From NCBI GenBank assembly GCA_002471665.1, contig DKQK01000007.1, forward strand, positions 1 through 64,000: 64,000 nt of DNA. Direction: 5' to 3'. Within the stretch, counting starts at the first letter, position 1; the number at the start of each line of letters is the position of its first letter. This document shows, piece by piece, positions 18,363 to 27,658 of this stretch. This stretch comes from Gammaproteobacteria bacterium UBA7310. Lineage in GTDB: Bacteria; Pseudomonadota; Gammaproteobacteria; Pseudomonadales; Ketobacteraceae. Under the pieces are notes generated by a model, which saw nothing but the letters and a program-made list of their open reading frames with translations, made no database searches and was not told the origin of the DNA. The position numbers and the translations under genes were made by a program.

Positions 18363-19394
18363 TTAACCCACCTGCTCCGTTACATGTTTGCTGCCGGAAA
18401 AAAGGCGCTTTAGTTTCAACAGGCCAAAGTAGGCCGCCCAGACACTGCCCACCAGCACGCGCTGCACCCAGGAGAATAACCGCACTCCCATGGGTTGCTT
18501 GCGGTAAACCGTCACTTCCTGGGATTTACCGGTTTTATAATCCTTGCTGATCACCAGGCTGGCATCCTGTTGTCGGGGATCCTTGGCCCATTTCAGTTCA
18601 TAGGTGTTGCATTGGAAACGATGTTCACCGATGGGAGTGAAGTGATAAACAATGGGCAGACCGCGGATCTTGACCGCCAGCATGCCGTCACTGACAAACA
18701 CATCGCCGGAAATGGGAACCTGCAAACCCAGCAACGGCCCCCGCACCACCAACGTCCCACAATAGGCCCGCAGTGTTTCCTCATCCATGGCCACCGGATT
18801 CAATTGCAGAATGTCTGACTCACTGCGTACCTGCTCGATGAAGGCATCGGGAAACAGCTCAAGGGTTTCCGCCGTGATCGGGCAATCCATCACCAGATGC
18901 ACCCGGGTAACATCGCTTTTGTTGCGCAGGGAGTGGGGCTTGCTGAAATCACCAAACCAGAATTCACCCGGCTTCCAGTAAACCGCCTCATCACCAATAC
19001 TGAACTCCACCCGGGGATCGGTAACGATGGGAATATGCAGGCGCACCATGCCGTAGTTCCAGCCGAAGCCCGCGTCGGTGTGCTCACCAATGACTTTACC
19101 GGGAGGTAAAAACAGAATTCGCGCCACGTACACGGGGCAACCGATGTTATCCAGTACTTCCTTAAAGTAGCGGCACTTTTCCAGCACCGCCGTATCCTTG
19201 CTGTGGCCGGTATGGGCCGCCAGCGTGTTGCCGTGATCACCGGAAAAATTACGCAAGCCTATGCCGGTCCAGCTGCCATCATGGTACTTACCCACCTGCG
19301 GCGCCGATTTAAAATGCTCCGTGGCGGTGTCCAGGTCAGCTTTCAGACGCGCCACATCAAAGCTGCCCCTTAACTGTACACTGGTGGTTTTCAT
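18363..19394 (-). CDS. Aspartyl/asparaginyl beta-hydroxylase-type Fe(II)/2-oxoglutarate dioxygenase
   Basis: A 343-residue protein. Residues about 60-180 form a double-stranded beta-helix with the iron ligands in GEHTDAGFGWN (His-X-Asp) and a distal His in RVHLVMDC. VEFSIGDEAVYWKPGEFW and FSKPHSLRNKS are characteristic of the aspartyl hydroxylase fold (PF05118). The C-terminal 150 residues contain no domain I recognise and end with a hydrophobic stretch (VLVGSVWAAYFGLL) and basic residues, suggesting peripheral membrane contact. It lies 59 bp downstream of the SGNH-like gene on the same strand, so it may act on the same surface molecule. The substrate is unknown. Confidence 0.82.
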   Translation of the reverse strand: MKTTSVQLRGSFDVARLKADLDTATEHFKSAPQVGKYHDGSWTGIGLRNFSGDHGNTLAAHTGHSKDTAVLEKCRYFKEVLDNIGCPVYVARILFLPPGKVIGEHTDAGFGWNYGMVRLHIPIVTDPRVEFSIGDEAVYWKPGEFWFGDFSKPHSLRNKSDVTRVHLVMDCPITAETLELFPDAFIEQVRSESDILQLNPVAMDEETLRAYCGTLVVRGPLLGLQVPISGDVFVSDGMLAVKIRGLPIVYHFTPIGEHRFQCNTYELKWAKDPRQQDASLVISKDYKTGKSQEVTVYRKQPMGVRLFSWVQRVLVGSVWAAYFGLLKLKRLFSGSKHVTEQVG

Positions 19395-19453
19395 GTCACA
19401 CTCCTGTCGGTGATCTCACCGTTTTTGTTCTTAGTTGTATTCCGGCAGGGTGC

Positions 19454-20680
19454 TTATTCCTGAAACACCGCTGCCAGATCCCCGGCCAGCACTCTGGAAA
19501 ACAGTGGCCTGCCCTGATCCATGGACAAATGGGTCACGTCATAGAAATCATCCCCGTCGAAGGCGGGATGATTCTGGTAATTACGAATACCGACACCACT
19601 TTGCCGTGCCAGATGGGCCAGCATCTGCTGCAGCCGCCGCTGCCCCTCCGGCGACAACTTTACCCAGTCACTGTTACGGGGCATCAGCACGATCTCAACC
19701 CGCTGCGAAAACCGCTTGGCGGTTTCAACAGTATCAAGAAAATCCCCGATAAGCTCGTCATTGAAACTCAGATTTTCAATATCACAACATTGTATCCGGC
19801 CCTGCAAATCCATCTCCATGGCCTTGGGATGACGCATCTGACTGGAGATTTTCACCACCAGATCCCGGGCCTCTGTGGACAAATCCATCATGTCAATGAG
19901 GCCGCCCTGAGTCACCGGATTCCAGACGTGGGATTTGTAGGTCACCGGATGTTGCTGCCGGATATACTGGTTTAACTGGTTGCGAAACGCGGCCAGTTGC
20001 TGGATATGATCCAGCTGATCCTCCGTCAGCTGTTCCAGCATGGGCGCCTGGGCCTGGGCCTGATTCACCAGAAAACGGATGCCACCGGTGATGGCCTCCG
20101 CCGACACACCATGACGCAGGTACTTGATGCTGAGCAGGCGGGCAAAGCGCTCCGGATCTTCCCACAGGGTTTTGGTCACCTGCCGCGGCGACATCAACAC
20201 CGCCTGAATCTGTTCGGTCATAAACGGGCGAAACGCCTGCCGGGCATCCGTCACCAGAAACGGATTGAACTCCAACAGGGTCAGGCGGGCTTTGCTGTGC
20301 TGTCCGGCATAGGCTTCCGCCATGCGCTGGACCAGTAACTTTTGATAGGTGGGTTTCATGTTGCCCATGCCCACATTGAAGCTGGTCACCCGGGCACCGT
20401 TTGCTGCTTTCACTGCCTGATCGAAAATACGCGGCGAGAAGCCGTCCTTCACCAGCGACGAGCCGATAAACAAGGCAGTATTGCCCTCCGTGGCAGCCAT
20501 GTAATCCAACGCGTTGGTCACCGAGCGGATACGCTGAATACCGAAGATGTCACCGGCGTTGTTTTCCGCTGAACGGGTCAGCCAATTCACCAGGCCCATG
20601 GCCGGCAGCAGGGTAACGGCGGCAATCAGAATGGTGTACAGCGCCGTTTTTCGGCTAGAACTGGAAGTAGATGAACTCAT
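19454..20680 (-). CDS. SGNH-like membrane-anchored protein paired with MBOAT acyltransferase
   Basis: A 408-residue protein with one N-terminal membrane helix (TILIAAVTLLPAMGLVNWL, about 15-33) and an extracytoplasmic domain. The block I Ser is in ALFIGSSLVKDGFS and a C-terminal Asp-X-X-His in FYDVTHLSMDQG. This fits an SGNH/GDSL-type acyltransferase or esterase such as AlgJ, DltD or PatB. Its start overlaps the end of the MBOAT gene by 26 bp, so the two are translationally coupled. The likely role is to take the acyl group delivered across the membrane by the MBOAT protein and place it on a polysaccharide or other envelope polymer. The polymer is not evident from the window. Confidence 0.8.
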   Translation of the reverse strand: MSSSTSSSSRKTALYTILIAAVTLLPAMGLVNWLTRSAENNAGDIFGIQRIRSVTNALDYMAATEGNTALFIGSSLVKDGFSPRIFDQAVKAANGARVTSFNVGMGNMKPTYQKLLVQRMAEAYAGQHSKARLTLLEFNPFLVTDARQAFRPFMTEQIQAVLMSPRQVTKTLWEDPERFARLLSIKYLRHGVSAEAITGGIRFLVNQAQAQAPMLEQLTEDQLDHIQQLAAFRNQLNQYIRQQHPVTYKSHVWNPVTQGGLIDMMDLSTEARDLVVKISSQMRHPKAMEMDLQGRIQCCDIENLSFNDELIGDFLDTVETAKRFSQRVEIVLMPRNSDWVKLSPEGQRRLQQMLAHLARQSGVGIRNYQNHPAFDGDDFYDVTHLSMDQGRPLFSRVLAGDLAAVFQE

Positions 20681-22067
20681 GGCCCGGTTCTCCGATCAGG
20701 AAGGTAAAGGTCAGCCCCAGAATCATCAGAGGCACAAAGCGTGGATAGCGACGGGTGATCAATTCCCGGCGGTGCACAATGCCGTAATCAATGCAATGAA
20801 TCAGCAGGATCACCAGGGCCACCATGGCCAGTACACCACCGGCAAAAGGCGGCGCGTCTGCGCCGGAAGCCGGGCTGTGCAGCGCAGCAATAATACTGAA
20901 CGCATCCCCCAGGCTTTCCGCCCGGAAAAACACCCAGCCAATGCACACCAGATAAAAGGTAAACAGCCATTGCAACCAGCGGAAGGCCGACAGATTGATG
21001 CTGCCCAGCCATTGCCCGACGCGGGTTCCACGCAGCAGATGCGTCAGCGAAATAATGGTGCCGTGATAGGCCCCCCACCAGACGAAGGTCCAGGCGGCAC
21101 CGTGCCACAACCCACCCAGTAACATGGTGATGAACACATTGCGGATCTGGCGTCCATTGCGATTGCCGCCCAGGGAAATATACAGGTAATCCCGCAGCCA
21201 ACTGGACAGGGAAATATGCCAGCGTTTCCAGAAATCCACCGGTGACAAGGCAAAGTACGGCGTATTGAAATTCAATGGAATCTTGATCCCCAGCAGCAAC
21301 GCGATGCCGATGGCAATATCGCTGTAGCCGGAAAAGTCGCCGTAGATCTGTCCGGCAAAGGCCAGCACCCCGGTGACGGTTTCAATCCAGCTGAGAGGCC
21401 CGTCGCCATTGAACAGGGTCTGTGCCGGCGCCGCCAGCAAATCGGCAATGGTTTTCTTGAACAGGCCCATGGTGATGAGCACGAAGCCGAATTTCACATC
21501 CTCGGGGGTTACCTGGGGAAAGCGCTCGATCTGCGGCAGAATCTGCTTGGCCCGCAGGATGGGCCCGGCAACCAGTTGCGGAAAAAAGGACAAGGTGGCA
21601 AAGAAGGGCACGAAATCCTTACGCGCTCTGGTTTCGCCGCGGTACACATCAATGGTGTAACTCATGCTTTGAAACGTATAAAACGAGATTCCCACCGGCA
21701 ACACTACTTCCAGCGTACCCAGCGACACCGGCATACCGAAAAAGCTCAGGGTTTCCTGCACCGAGCCAATCATGAAATTGGAATACTTGAAGATGCCGAG
21801 AATGCCCAGATTGACGGCAATGGACACCAATAACCACTGTTTGCGCTGCCGGGCCTGACTGTGCCCTTCAATTTGCTGGGCAACAAAGAAATCCACCACC
21901 CCGCTGAACACCAGCAAGGGAACAAAGCGGTAGTCCCAACCGGCGTAGAACACCAGGCTGGCTGCCACCAGAAACAGCGCCCGCAGGCGGGCCTGGGTGA
22001 ACACGAAGAAATAGAGGACAAAAAACAGGGCAAAAAAGCCCAGGAATAGTGGCGTATTGAATAGCAT
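20655..22067 (-). CDS. MBOAT-family membrane O-acyltransferase (AlgI/DltB-like)
   Basis: A 470-residue polytopic protein. The N-terminus is strongly hydrophobic (MLFNTPLFLGFFALFFVLYFFVF), as in AlgI. GISFYTFQSMSYTIDVYRG and DFWKRWHISLSSWLRDYLYI are the AlgI/PatA hallmarks. The catalytic His is in LLGGLWHGAAWTFVWWGAYHG. It should pass acetyl groups across the inner membrane to the SGNH-like protein encoded next. No alginate or cellulose synthesis genes are adjacent, so the acceptor is not obvious. Confidence 0.93.
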   Translation of the reverse strand: MLFNTPLFLGFFALFFVLYFFVFTQARLRALFLVAASLVFYAGWDYRFVPLLVFSGVVDFFVAQQIEGHSQARQRKQWLLVSIAVNLGILGIFKYSNFMIGSVQETLSFFGMPVSLGTLEVVLPVGISFYTFQSMSYTIDVYRGETRARKDFVPFFATLSFFPQLVAGPILRAKQILPQIERFPQVTPEDVKFGFVLITMGLFKKTIADLLAAPAQTLFNGDGPLSWIETVTGVLAFAGQIYGDFSGYSDIAIGIALLLGIKIPLNFNTPYFALSPVDFWKRWHISLSSWLRDYLYISLGGNRNGRQIRNVFITMLLGGLWHGAAWTFVWWGAYHGTIISLTHLLRGTRVGQWLGSINLSAFRWLQWLFTFYLVCIGWVFFRAESLGDAFSIIAALHSPASGADAPPFAGGVLAMVALVILLIHCIDYGIVHRRELITRRYPRFVPLMILGLTFTFLIGEPGHEFIYFQF

Positions 22068-22362
22068 TCAGTCGGTCTGCAATGTTCTTTTTATTATCCC
22101 GGCTTGCTTTACAACCAGCCTGGGAACTCTGGGGCGACTATTGTCCAGCACGGTTACAGCTGACGTCAATTGATGTCAGATAATCGGTCAGATCAGCCGA
22201 CTGGCCCAAAATGACCAATAATTAGCACAGCCTGACTGCGTTCTACACCCGGACATTCCTTATACTGGCTATATTAGTGGTACGTGAGCGCCAATTTTAC
22301 CGGACCGATTGACATATAACCATGACAAGAATCATCAACGGCGCCTTTTTCGGAGGAACACC

Positions 22363-23235
22363 ATGACTGCAGCAGCCCATCAGAATGCCAACCGCATCGG
22401 CACCGATGCCATCCCTGTCAGGCACATGGATTTCGAGTTCGACGATTCAGTTCCCACCTTCTGGTTTGCCGGCGATCCCCTGCGCACCATGATCCTGACC
22501 GCGCTTTCCGGCACCTTCCCGGAGGGGGAGCGCATGTTCATGCGCTCGGTACGCCACTACCAGAAGGCCATTAAAGACCCGGAGCTGCAAAAGCAGGTAA
22601 AGGCCTTCATCGGTCAGGAGGCCCATCACGGCAAGGAACACCAGACCTTTAACGACATGATGACCCGCAAAGGCATCCCGGTGGACTTTATTGACCGCTA
22701 CACCAAAGAAGGCCTGAAACGCATCGAGAAGTTCTACTCACCGCAGCGCCTGCTGGCCAAAACCTGCGCCCTGGAGCACTTTACCGCTCTGTTCGCTGAG
22801 CTGCTGCTGGCCCATCCGGAACTCATTGATGAAGTGGACGACCAACTGAAACCCCTCTGGGTCTGGCATGCCATTGAGGAAAGTGAACACAAGGCGGTGG
22901 CCTATGATGTGTTCCAGGAGCAGGTGGACAGCTATTGGATCCGGGTCAGTGAAATGGCCGTCACCACAATCATGTTCAGCTTTTTTTCCACCCTGCACAC
23001 CGCGCAACTGCTGCAAGCAGCCAAACAACAGCCCGGTCAGCGCCGTATGGGCGTGGGCCAGCGGCTCAAGGGCCTGTGGCAACATCGCGACGTGCTGGCC
23101 GAGTTGGGCAAACACTATCTGGCCTATTACAAACCGGATTTTCACCCCTCCCAGAAGGACAGCCGCGCGCTGCGTGACAAGGGCCTGGAAATGCTGAGCC
23201 GGTACGTGGGCGACAAGGCCTACTTATCCGTTTGA
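22363..23235 (+). CDS. Predicted metal-dependent hydrolase family protein (PF10118-like)
   Basis: A 290-residue protein of the family annotated as predicted metal-dependent hydrolase (COG3687). IPVRHMDFEFDDSVPTFWF, LSGTFPEGERMFMRSVRHY, IGQEAHHGKEHQTFND and WHAIEESEHKAVAYDVF are the conserved blocks. The repeated E-X2-H and E-X-EHK motifs look like a ferritin-like di-iron site. The function is not established. The start at 22363 has a strong CGGAGGA ribosome binding site. The frame to 22309 is not needed. It is a single-gene unit with a perfect terminator. Confidence 0.85.
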   Translation: MTAAAHQNANRIGTDAIPVRHMDFEFDDSVPTFWFAGDPLRTMILTALSGTFPEGERMFMRSVRHYQKAIKDPELQKQVKAFIGQEAHHGKEHQTFNDMMTRKGIPVDFIDRYTKEGLKRIEKFYSPQRLLAKTCALEHFTALFAELLLAHPELIDEVDDQLKPLWVWHAIEESEHKAVAYDVFQEQVDSYWIRVSEMAVTTIMFSFFSTLHTAQLLQAAKQQPGQRRMGVGQRLKGLWQHRDVLAELGKHYLAYYKPDFHPSQKDSRALRDKGLEMLSRYVGDKAYLSV

Positions 23236-23284
23236 CCCTCTGTAACGCCTGGCGACTTTTTTGAGCCTGTATTAGGCCCTACCC

Positions 23285-23324
23285 GTGCCGGTTTCGATCC
23301 TATGATTGAAACCGGCACTTTTTT
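23285..23324 (+). terminator. Rho-independent terminator of the PF10118-like gene
   Basis: A perfect 11-bp stem, GTGCCGGTTTC (23285-23295) with GAAACCGGCAC (23308-23318), a 12-base loop and a run of six T. The rest of the gap to fbp (to 23527) holds no recognisable gene. Confidence 0.95.
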
Positions 23325-23527
23325 AGTGCCCGGTTTTCCTGTTTGATCAACGCTGGTGCCTTCACCCCTTCACGGCAGGTTGCCCGGGCCCGCACCTTAC
23401 ACCCGACACCACTCCCGCCGCTGGTTTAGCCCCGCTGAAACCGGTATGATCTAAACCCATTCAGGGCCACTTTTTTCATTTATTTCGACGCCATTCGGCG
23501 CTCTTCAGACGTAACGGGACCGCATTC

Positions 23528-24538
23528 ATGGAAATCATCAAGACTCTGGGCGAATTCATCATAGACCGGCAAATGGAATATCCGGATGCCAGCGGTGAGC
23601 TGAGCTCGCTGTTCTCCTCCATCCGGCTGGCGGCAAAAATTCTCCACCGGGAAATCAACAAGGCCGGCCTGGCCGACATTACCGGTGCGGCCGGCGATGA
23701 GAATGTGCAAGGCGAAGAACAGCAAAAACTGGACGTGTACGCCAATGAACGCTTCAAGAATGCGCTGGCGCAACGGGGCGTGGTGTGCGGAATTGCCTCG
23801 GAAGAGGAAGAGGAATTCGTCAAATTCGAGGAGACCAAAAACTGCGATGGCAAGTACGTGGTGTTGATCGATCCCCTGGATGGTTCCTCCAACATCGACG
23901 TCAACGTGTCCGTGGGTACTATTTTCAGCGTCTATCAACGGGTGTCACCGGTGGGTACCCAGGTCACCGAAGCCGATTTCCTGCAACCGGGCCACAAGCA
24001 GATTGCCGCCGGCTACGTGATTTACGGCTCATCCACCATGCTGGTGTATTCCACCGGCAATGGCGTCAATGGCTTTACCTACGATCCCACCATCGGCGTA
24101 TTCTGCCTGTCCCATCCCAACCTGGAAATCCCCACAGACGGCACCATTTATTCCATCAACGAAGGCAACTACGTACATTTCCCGGAAGGGGTGAAGAAAT
24201 ACATCAAATACTGCCAGGAAGAAGATGTCGACACCAAACGCCCGTACACCTCACGCTATATAGGCTCCCTGGTATCGGACTTCCACCGCAACCTGATCAA
24301 GGGTGGCATCTACCTGTACCCCACTTCCAGCCGCTACCCGCAGGGTAAATTGCGCCTGTTATATGAATGCAACCCCATGGCTTACCTGATCGAGCAGGCC
24401 GGGGGCAAAGCCACCGCCGGCAACGGCCAGCGCATACTGGATATCGAGCCCACCTCATTGCACCAGCGCTGCCCGCTGTTTGTGGGCTCGCCCAACATGG
24501 TGGACAAGCTGGACGAATTCATCTGCGAATTCGGCTGA
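23528..24538 (+). CDS. fbp: Fructose-1,6-bisphosphatase class I
   Basis: A 336-residue gluconeogenic phosphatase. The metal and phosphate site is VLIDPLDGSSNIDVNVSVG, with SEEEEEFV upstream and KLRLLYECNPMAYLIEQAGG in the C-terminal domain. The length matches the E. coli enzyme (332). Together with pckA it completes the irreversible steps of gluconeogenesis. The next gene begins 10 bp after its stop. Confidence 0.97.
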   Translation: MEIIKTLGEFIIDRQMEYPDASGELSSLFSSIRLAAKILHREINKAGLADITGAAGDENVQGEEQQKLDVYANERFKNALAQRGVVCGIASEEEEEFVKFEETKNCDGKYVVLIDPLDGSSNIDVNVSVGTIFSVYQRVSPVGTQVTEADFLQPGHKQIAAGYVIYGSSTMLVYSTGNGVNGFTYDPTIGVFCLSHPNLEIPTDGTIYSINEGNYVHFPEGVKKYIKYCQEEDVDTKRPYTSRYIGSLVSDFHRNLIKGGIYLYPTSSRYPQGKLRLLYECNPMAYLIEQAGGKATAGNGQRILDIEPTSLHQRCPLFVGSPNMVDKLDEFICEFG

Positions 24539-24548
24539 TGGTGTCATC

Positions 24549-25679
24549 ATGAAACCCCTGCTGACGATGTTGCTCGGCCTGCTGTTAACCCCGCTGCTAT
24601 GGGCGGTGGAATCGCAGCAGGCCAACTTCCGCGTCGAGGTGATCGCACGCAATCTGGATCACCCCTGGGGGCTGGCCTTTCTGGACTCCGGACAACTATT
24701 GGTCACCGAACGCTCCGGCCAGTTGCGCCTGGTGAAACAGGGCCGGGTGGGCAAACCCATCGCCGGCCTGCCGGAGATCTGGGTTGGGGGCCAGGGTGGA
24801 TTGCTGGATGTGACGGTGCAGGGTGACTGGATCTACTTCAGCTATGCCGAGCCCGGCACACTGCCCCTGACCAACTCCACCGCGGTGGCCCGCGCCAAAC
24901 TGAGCCCGGACCAGCGGCAACTCACCGATCTTGAGGTGATCTTCCGCCAGCAACCCAAATACGTATCCCGCGGTCACTTCGGTAGCCGCCTTGCGTTTTC
25001 CAACGACGGTTACCTGTTTATCACCCTGGGGGAGCGTTACCTGCCCCGGGATGACGCCCAGACCCTGGACAACCACCACGGCAAGGTTATTCGGCTGTGG
25101 CCCGATGGCCGGGTGCCCGGGGATAACCCCTATGCCAAAACCGGCGGCGCCAAACAAGGCGCAGCGTCGCAGGCCCTGCCCGAGATCTGGTCCATCGGCC
25201 ACCGTAACATCCAGGGGGCCGCCATCCACCCAGGCAGCGGACGCCTGTGGATTCACGAACACGGGCCCCAGGGGGGTGACGAAATCAACGTTCCGGCCGC
25301 CGGCAAAAACTATGGCTGGCCGGTGATTACTTACGGTGAGGAGTACGGCGGCGGTAAAATCGGGGAAGGCACCCACAAAGCCGGCATGGAACAACCGCTG
25401 CATTACTGGGTGCCATCCATTGCCCCCTCGGGTATGGCGTTTTACACCGGGTCAGCCTTTCCCCAGTGGCAGGGGGACCTGTTTGTGGGCTCCCTCAAAT
25501 TCCAACAACTGGTGCGGCTGGAGCTGGACGGTGAAAAAGTGGTGGCGGAAGAGCGCCTGTTAAAGGCAGAAGTCGGTGAACGCATCCGCGATGTGGTGCA
25601 GGGGCCGGACGGTTTGCTGTACCTGCTCACCGACAGCGATAACGGTAAAATCATTCGACTGCAACCCACTCCCCGTTGA
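24549..25679 (+). CDS. PQQ-dependent aldose sugar dehydrogenase (soluble glucose dehydrogenase-like)
   Basis: A 376-residue exported beta-propeller. The signal peptide is MKPLLTMLLGLLLTPLLWAVES. The fold is recognised by DHPWGLAFLDSGQLLVTERSG, HFGSRLAFSNDGYLFITLGER, IWSIGHRNIQGAAIHP and WIHEHGPQGGDEIN, as in YliI and related periplasmic PQQ enzymes. These residues include the active-site His and the quinone contacts of the family. The cofactor would be PQQ, and no pqq genes are in the window. The start at 24549 places the signal peptide at the N-terminus, and the frame from 24480 is spurious because it lies inside fbp. Confidence 0.9.
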   Translation: MKPLLTMLLGLLLTPLLWAVESQQANFRVEVIARNLDHPWGLAFLDSGQLLVTERSGQLRLVKQGRVGKPIAGLPEIWVGGQGGLLDVTVQGDWIYFSYAEPGTLPLTNSTAVARAKLSPDQRQLTDLEVIFRQQPKYVSRGHFGSRLAFSNDGYLFITLGERYLPRDDAQTLDNHHGKVIRLWPDGRVPGDNPYAKTGGAKQGAASQALPEIWSIGHRNIQGAAIHPGSGRLWIHEHGPQGGDEINVPAAGKNYGWPVITYGEEYGGGKIGEGTHKAGMEQPLHYWVPSIAPSGMAFYTGSAFPQWQGDLFVGSLKFQQLVRLELDGEKVVAEERLLKAEVGERIRDVVQGPDGLLYLLTDSDNGKIIRLQPTPR

Positions 25680-25684
25680 CCCCA

Positions 25685-26167
25685 ATGGCCATTGAAACCA
25701 TCACCGTGGACTATCGCAACCCCGATCAGGCCCGGGATCTGATCACGCTGCTGGATGAGTACGCCCATGATCCAATGGGTGGCGGCAGCGCCCTGTCGGC
25801 CCAGGTCAAGGCCACCCTGGTGGAGGAGTTGGCCAAGCGCCCCCAGGCGTTCAGCCTGCTCTGTTATGTGAACGGCGAAGCGGCTGCACTGGCCAACTGC
25901 CTGGAGGGCTTTTCCACTTTCGCTGCCCGCCCATTGCTCAACATCCACGATTTGATGGTGCGCACGGGCTATCGCGGCCAGGGCCTGAGCCAGATCCTGC
26001 TGAGCAACATTGAAGACATCGCCCGCCGTCGTGGCTGCTGCAAGATCACTCTGGAGGTGCTCTCCGGCAACACCCCGGCCCAGGGGGCCTATGAAAAATT
26101 CGGCTTCCGGCATTATCAACTGACCCCCGATACCGGCCAGGCCCTGTTCTGGCAGAAGAATCTGTAA
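25685..26167 (+). CDS. GNAT-family N-acetyltransferase
   Basis: A 160-residue protein with the GNAT fold. The acetyl-CoA pyrophosphate loop is VRTGYRGQGLSQILLSNIE, and the C-terminal motif B is NTPAQGAYEKFGFRHYQL. It starts 6 bp after the stop of the sugar dehydrogenase gene (a TTG at 25676 overlapping that stop is also possible). Translation is probably coupled. The acceptor is unknown. Confidence 0.88.
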   Translation: MAIETITVDYRNPDQARDLITLLDEYAHDPMGGGSALSAQVKATLVEELAKRPQAFSLLCYVNGEAAALANCLEGFSTFAARPLLNIHDLMVRTGYRGQGLSQILLSNIEDIARRRGCCKITLEVLSGNTPAQGAYEKFGFRHYQLTPDTGQALFWQKNL

Positions 26168-26273
26168 AAAAAAGTGCCACCGGCCAAATCCTCATTGCCA
26201 GCGGGGTGAAATCGTTATATTAGTGGAACGATTGTTACCTGCACCTGCCCATCCATTCAGCCGAGATGTCGTT

Positions 26274-26627
26274 ATGGAAAACCTGGAAGATGAACTGCGC
26301 TTTACCGCAATTAAATTTGGTGTCCTTATTGCCACCCGCGAGTTTGCTGCCGCTCACGCCCTGCTGGCGCCGGAACTCTCGGCCGACATCAGCCCCGGTG
26401 ATCTGGAACATGAATTCGATGAGATGATTGTGCACTTTGATACGGAAGACGTGGCACCGGTACCGGAAGCATTACAGTGGGTGGATGAAGATGAATTCGG
26501 GCAATGGGTTTACGTGCCCATGGAAGGTGATGGCGAACTGGAGGCCATCACCCTGGCCCTGAAAAAAGTGGCCGGCGAGTACCGCATTACCGATCTTGAA
26601 TGGGGCAAGGAGTGGAAAGGTGCCTGA
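26274..26627 (+). CDS. Small acidic protein of unknown function
   Basis: A 117-residue soluble protein, rich in Asp and Glu (DLEHEFDEMIVHFDTEDVAPVP). No domain could be recognised with confidence. The pattern, with helices first (FTAIKFGVLIATREFAAAHALL) and a late strand-rich part (AITLALKKVAGEYRITDLEWG), is reminiscent of SnoaL/NTF2-like folds. The ATG at 26274 is preferred over a TTG at 26223. Codon use and length suggest a real gene. Confidence 0.7.
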   Translation: MENLEDELRFTAIKFGVLIATREFAAAHALLAPELSADISPGDLEHEFDEMIVHFDTEDVAPVPEALQWVDEDEFGQWVYVPMEGDGELEAITLALKKVAGEYRITDLEWGKEWKGA

Positions 26628-26688
26628 GCACCGGCGCTGAACCAGCGTATTTATTTTAGTTTTTCATTGACTGAACAGGGAGTTAAGG

Positions 26689-27633
26689 ATGGTAACGTTT
26701 CTTATGAAACTGATCACGGGATTGATCGCGGTGGTATTGTTGTTAAGTGCGGGCATGGTGGCCGCCACCTGGGAACCGGATCGCAGTGTGGAAGAACTGC
26801 GCGAGCGCTGGGCGCCACCCCCTTCCCAGTTTATAGAGGTTGGAGGCCAGTTCGTGCATTTGCGGGATGAGGGCCCGCGCCAGGATACAACCCCCATCGT
26901 GTTACTGCACGGCACCTCAGCCAGCCTGCACACCTGGGATGGCTGGGTTGCCGAATTAAGCCAGACCCGCCGCGTGATCCGTTTTGATCTGCCCGGCTTC
27001 GGCCTCACCGGCCCGGCGGCGGACGGCAACTACAGCCTGGCAGCCTATGTGGACTTTGTCATCGACGTGATGGACACCCTCGGTATTGAGCGCTTCGTGC
27101 TGGCGGGCAATTCCCTGGGCGGCAGCATCGCCTGGCGCACCACGGCGGCCCACCCCCAGCGCATCGAGAAACTGATCCTGGTGGATTCCGGTGGTTATCC
27201 CTTTGAAGCAGAGTCTATGCCCCTGGCCTTTGTGATATCCCAAACCCCCCTGCTGAACCGGATTATGGAGTTCACCCTGCCGCGCTCGGCGGTGGAATCC
27301 AGTGTACGGGATGTGTACGGCGACCCGTCACGGGTGACCCCGGAGCTGGTGGACCGCTATTTCGATCTCAGCCTGCGGGAGGGTAACCGTGGCGCCCTGC
27401 GCGAACGCTTTGCGCAACTGGAATATCAGGATCAGAGCGCGCTGGTACAAACCATACAACAGCCCACGCTGGTGATCTGGGGCGCACAGGATCGCCTGAT
27501 TCCACCCAGTATCGCCCGGCGTTTTGAGCAGGATCTTCCCAATGGCCAACTGGTGATGTTTGCAGAGCTGGGCCATGTTCCCCATGAAGAAGCCCCCACC
27601 GAAACCGTAGCGGCTGTCACCAAGTTTCTTTGA
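26689..27633 (+). CDS. Alpha/beta hydrolase with N-terminal membrane anchor or signal
   Basis: A 314-residue hydrolase. A hydrophobic N-terminus (LITGLIAVVLLLSAGMVAATW) indicates export or anchoring. The oxyanion region is VLLHGTSASLHTWDGW, the nucleophile elbow GNSLGGSIAW, the acid Asp in WGAQDRLIPP and the His in LGHVPHEEAP. The substrate is unknown. Relatives are annotated as haloperoxidase-like or carboxylic ester hydrolases. GGAG and AAGG lie just before the ATG. A hairpin-rich stretch follows the gene. Confidence 0.88.
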   Translation: MVTFLMKLITGLIAVVLLLSAGMVAATWEPDRSVEELRERWAPPPSQFIEVGGQFVHLRDEGPRQDTTPIVLLHGTSASLHTWDGWVAELSQTRRVIRFDLPGFGLTGPAADGNYSLAAYVDFVIDVMDTLGIERFVLAGNSLGGSIAWRTTAAHPQRIEKLILVDSGGYPFEAESMPLAFVISQTPLLNRIMEFTLPRSAVESSVRDVYGDPSRVTPELVDRYFDLSLREGNRGALRERFAQLEYQDQSALVQTIQQPTLVIWGAQDRLIPPSIARRFEQDLPNGQLVMFAELGHVPHEEAPTETVAAVTKFL

Positions 27634-27658
27634 AATATCAATAATCTGCATTGATGCC

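Noticed and set aside
18354..18379. Perfect 10-bp hairpin at the end of the hydroxylase gene
   Set aside because: No T run on either strand, and it lies partly inside the coding sequence, so it was not called a terminator, though it could slow convergent transcription.
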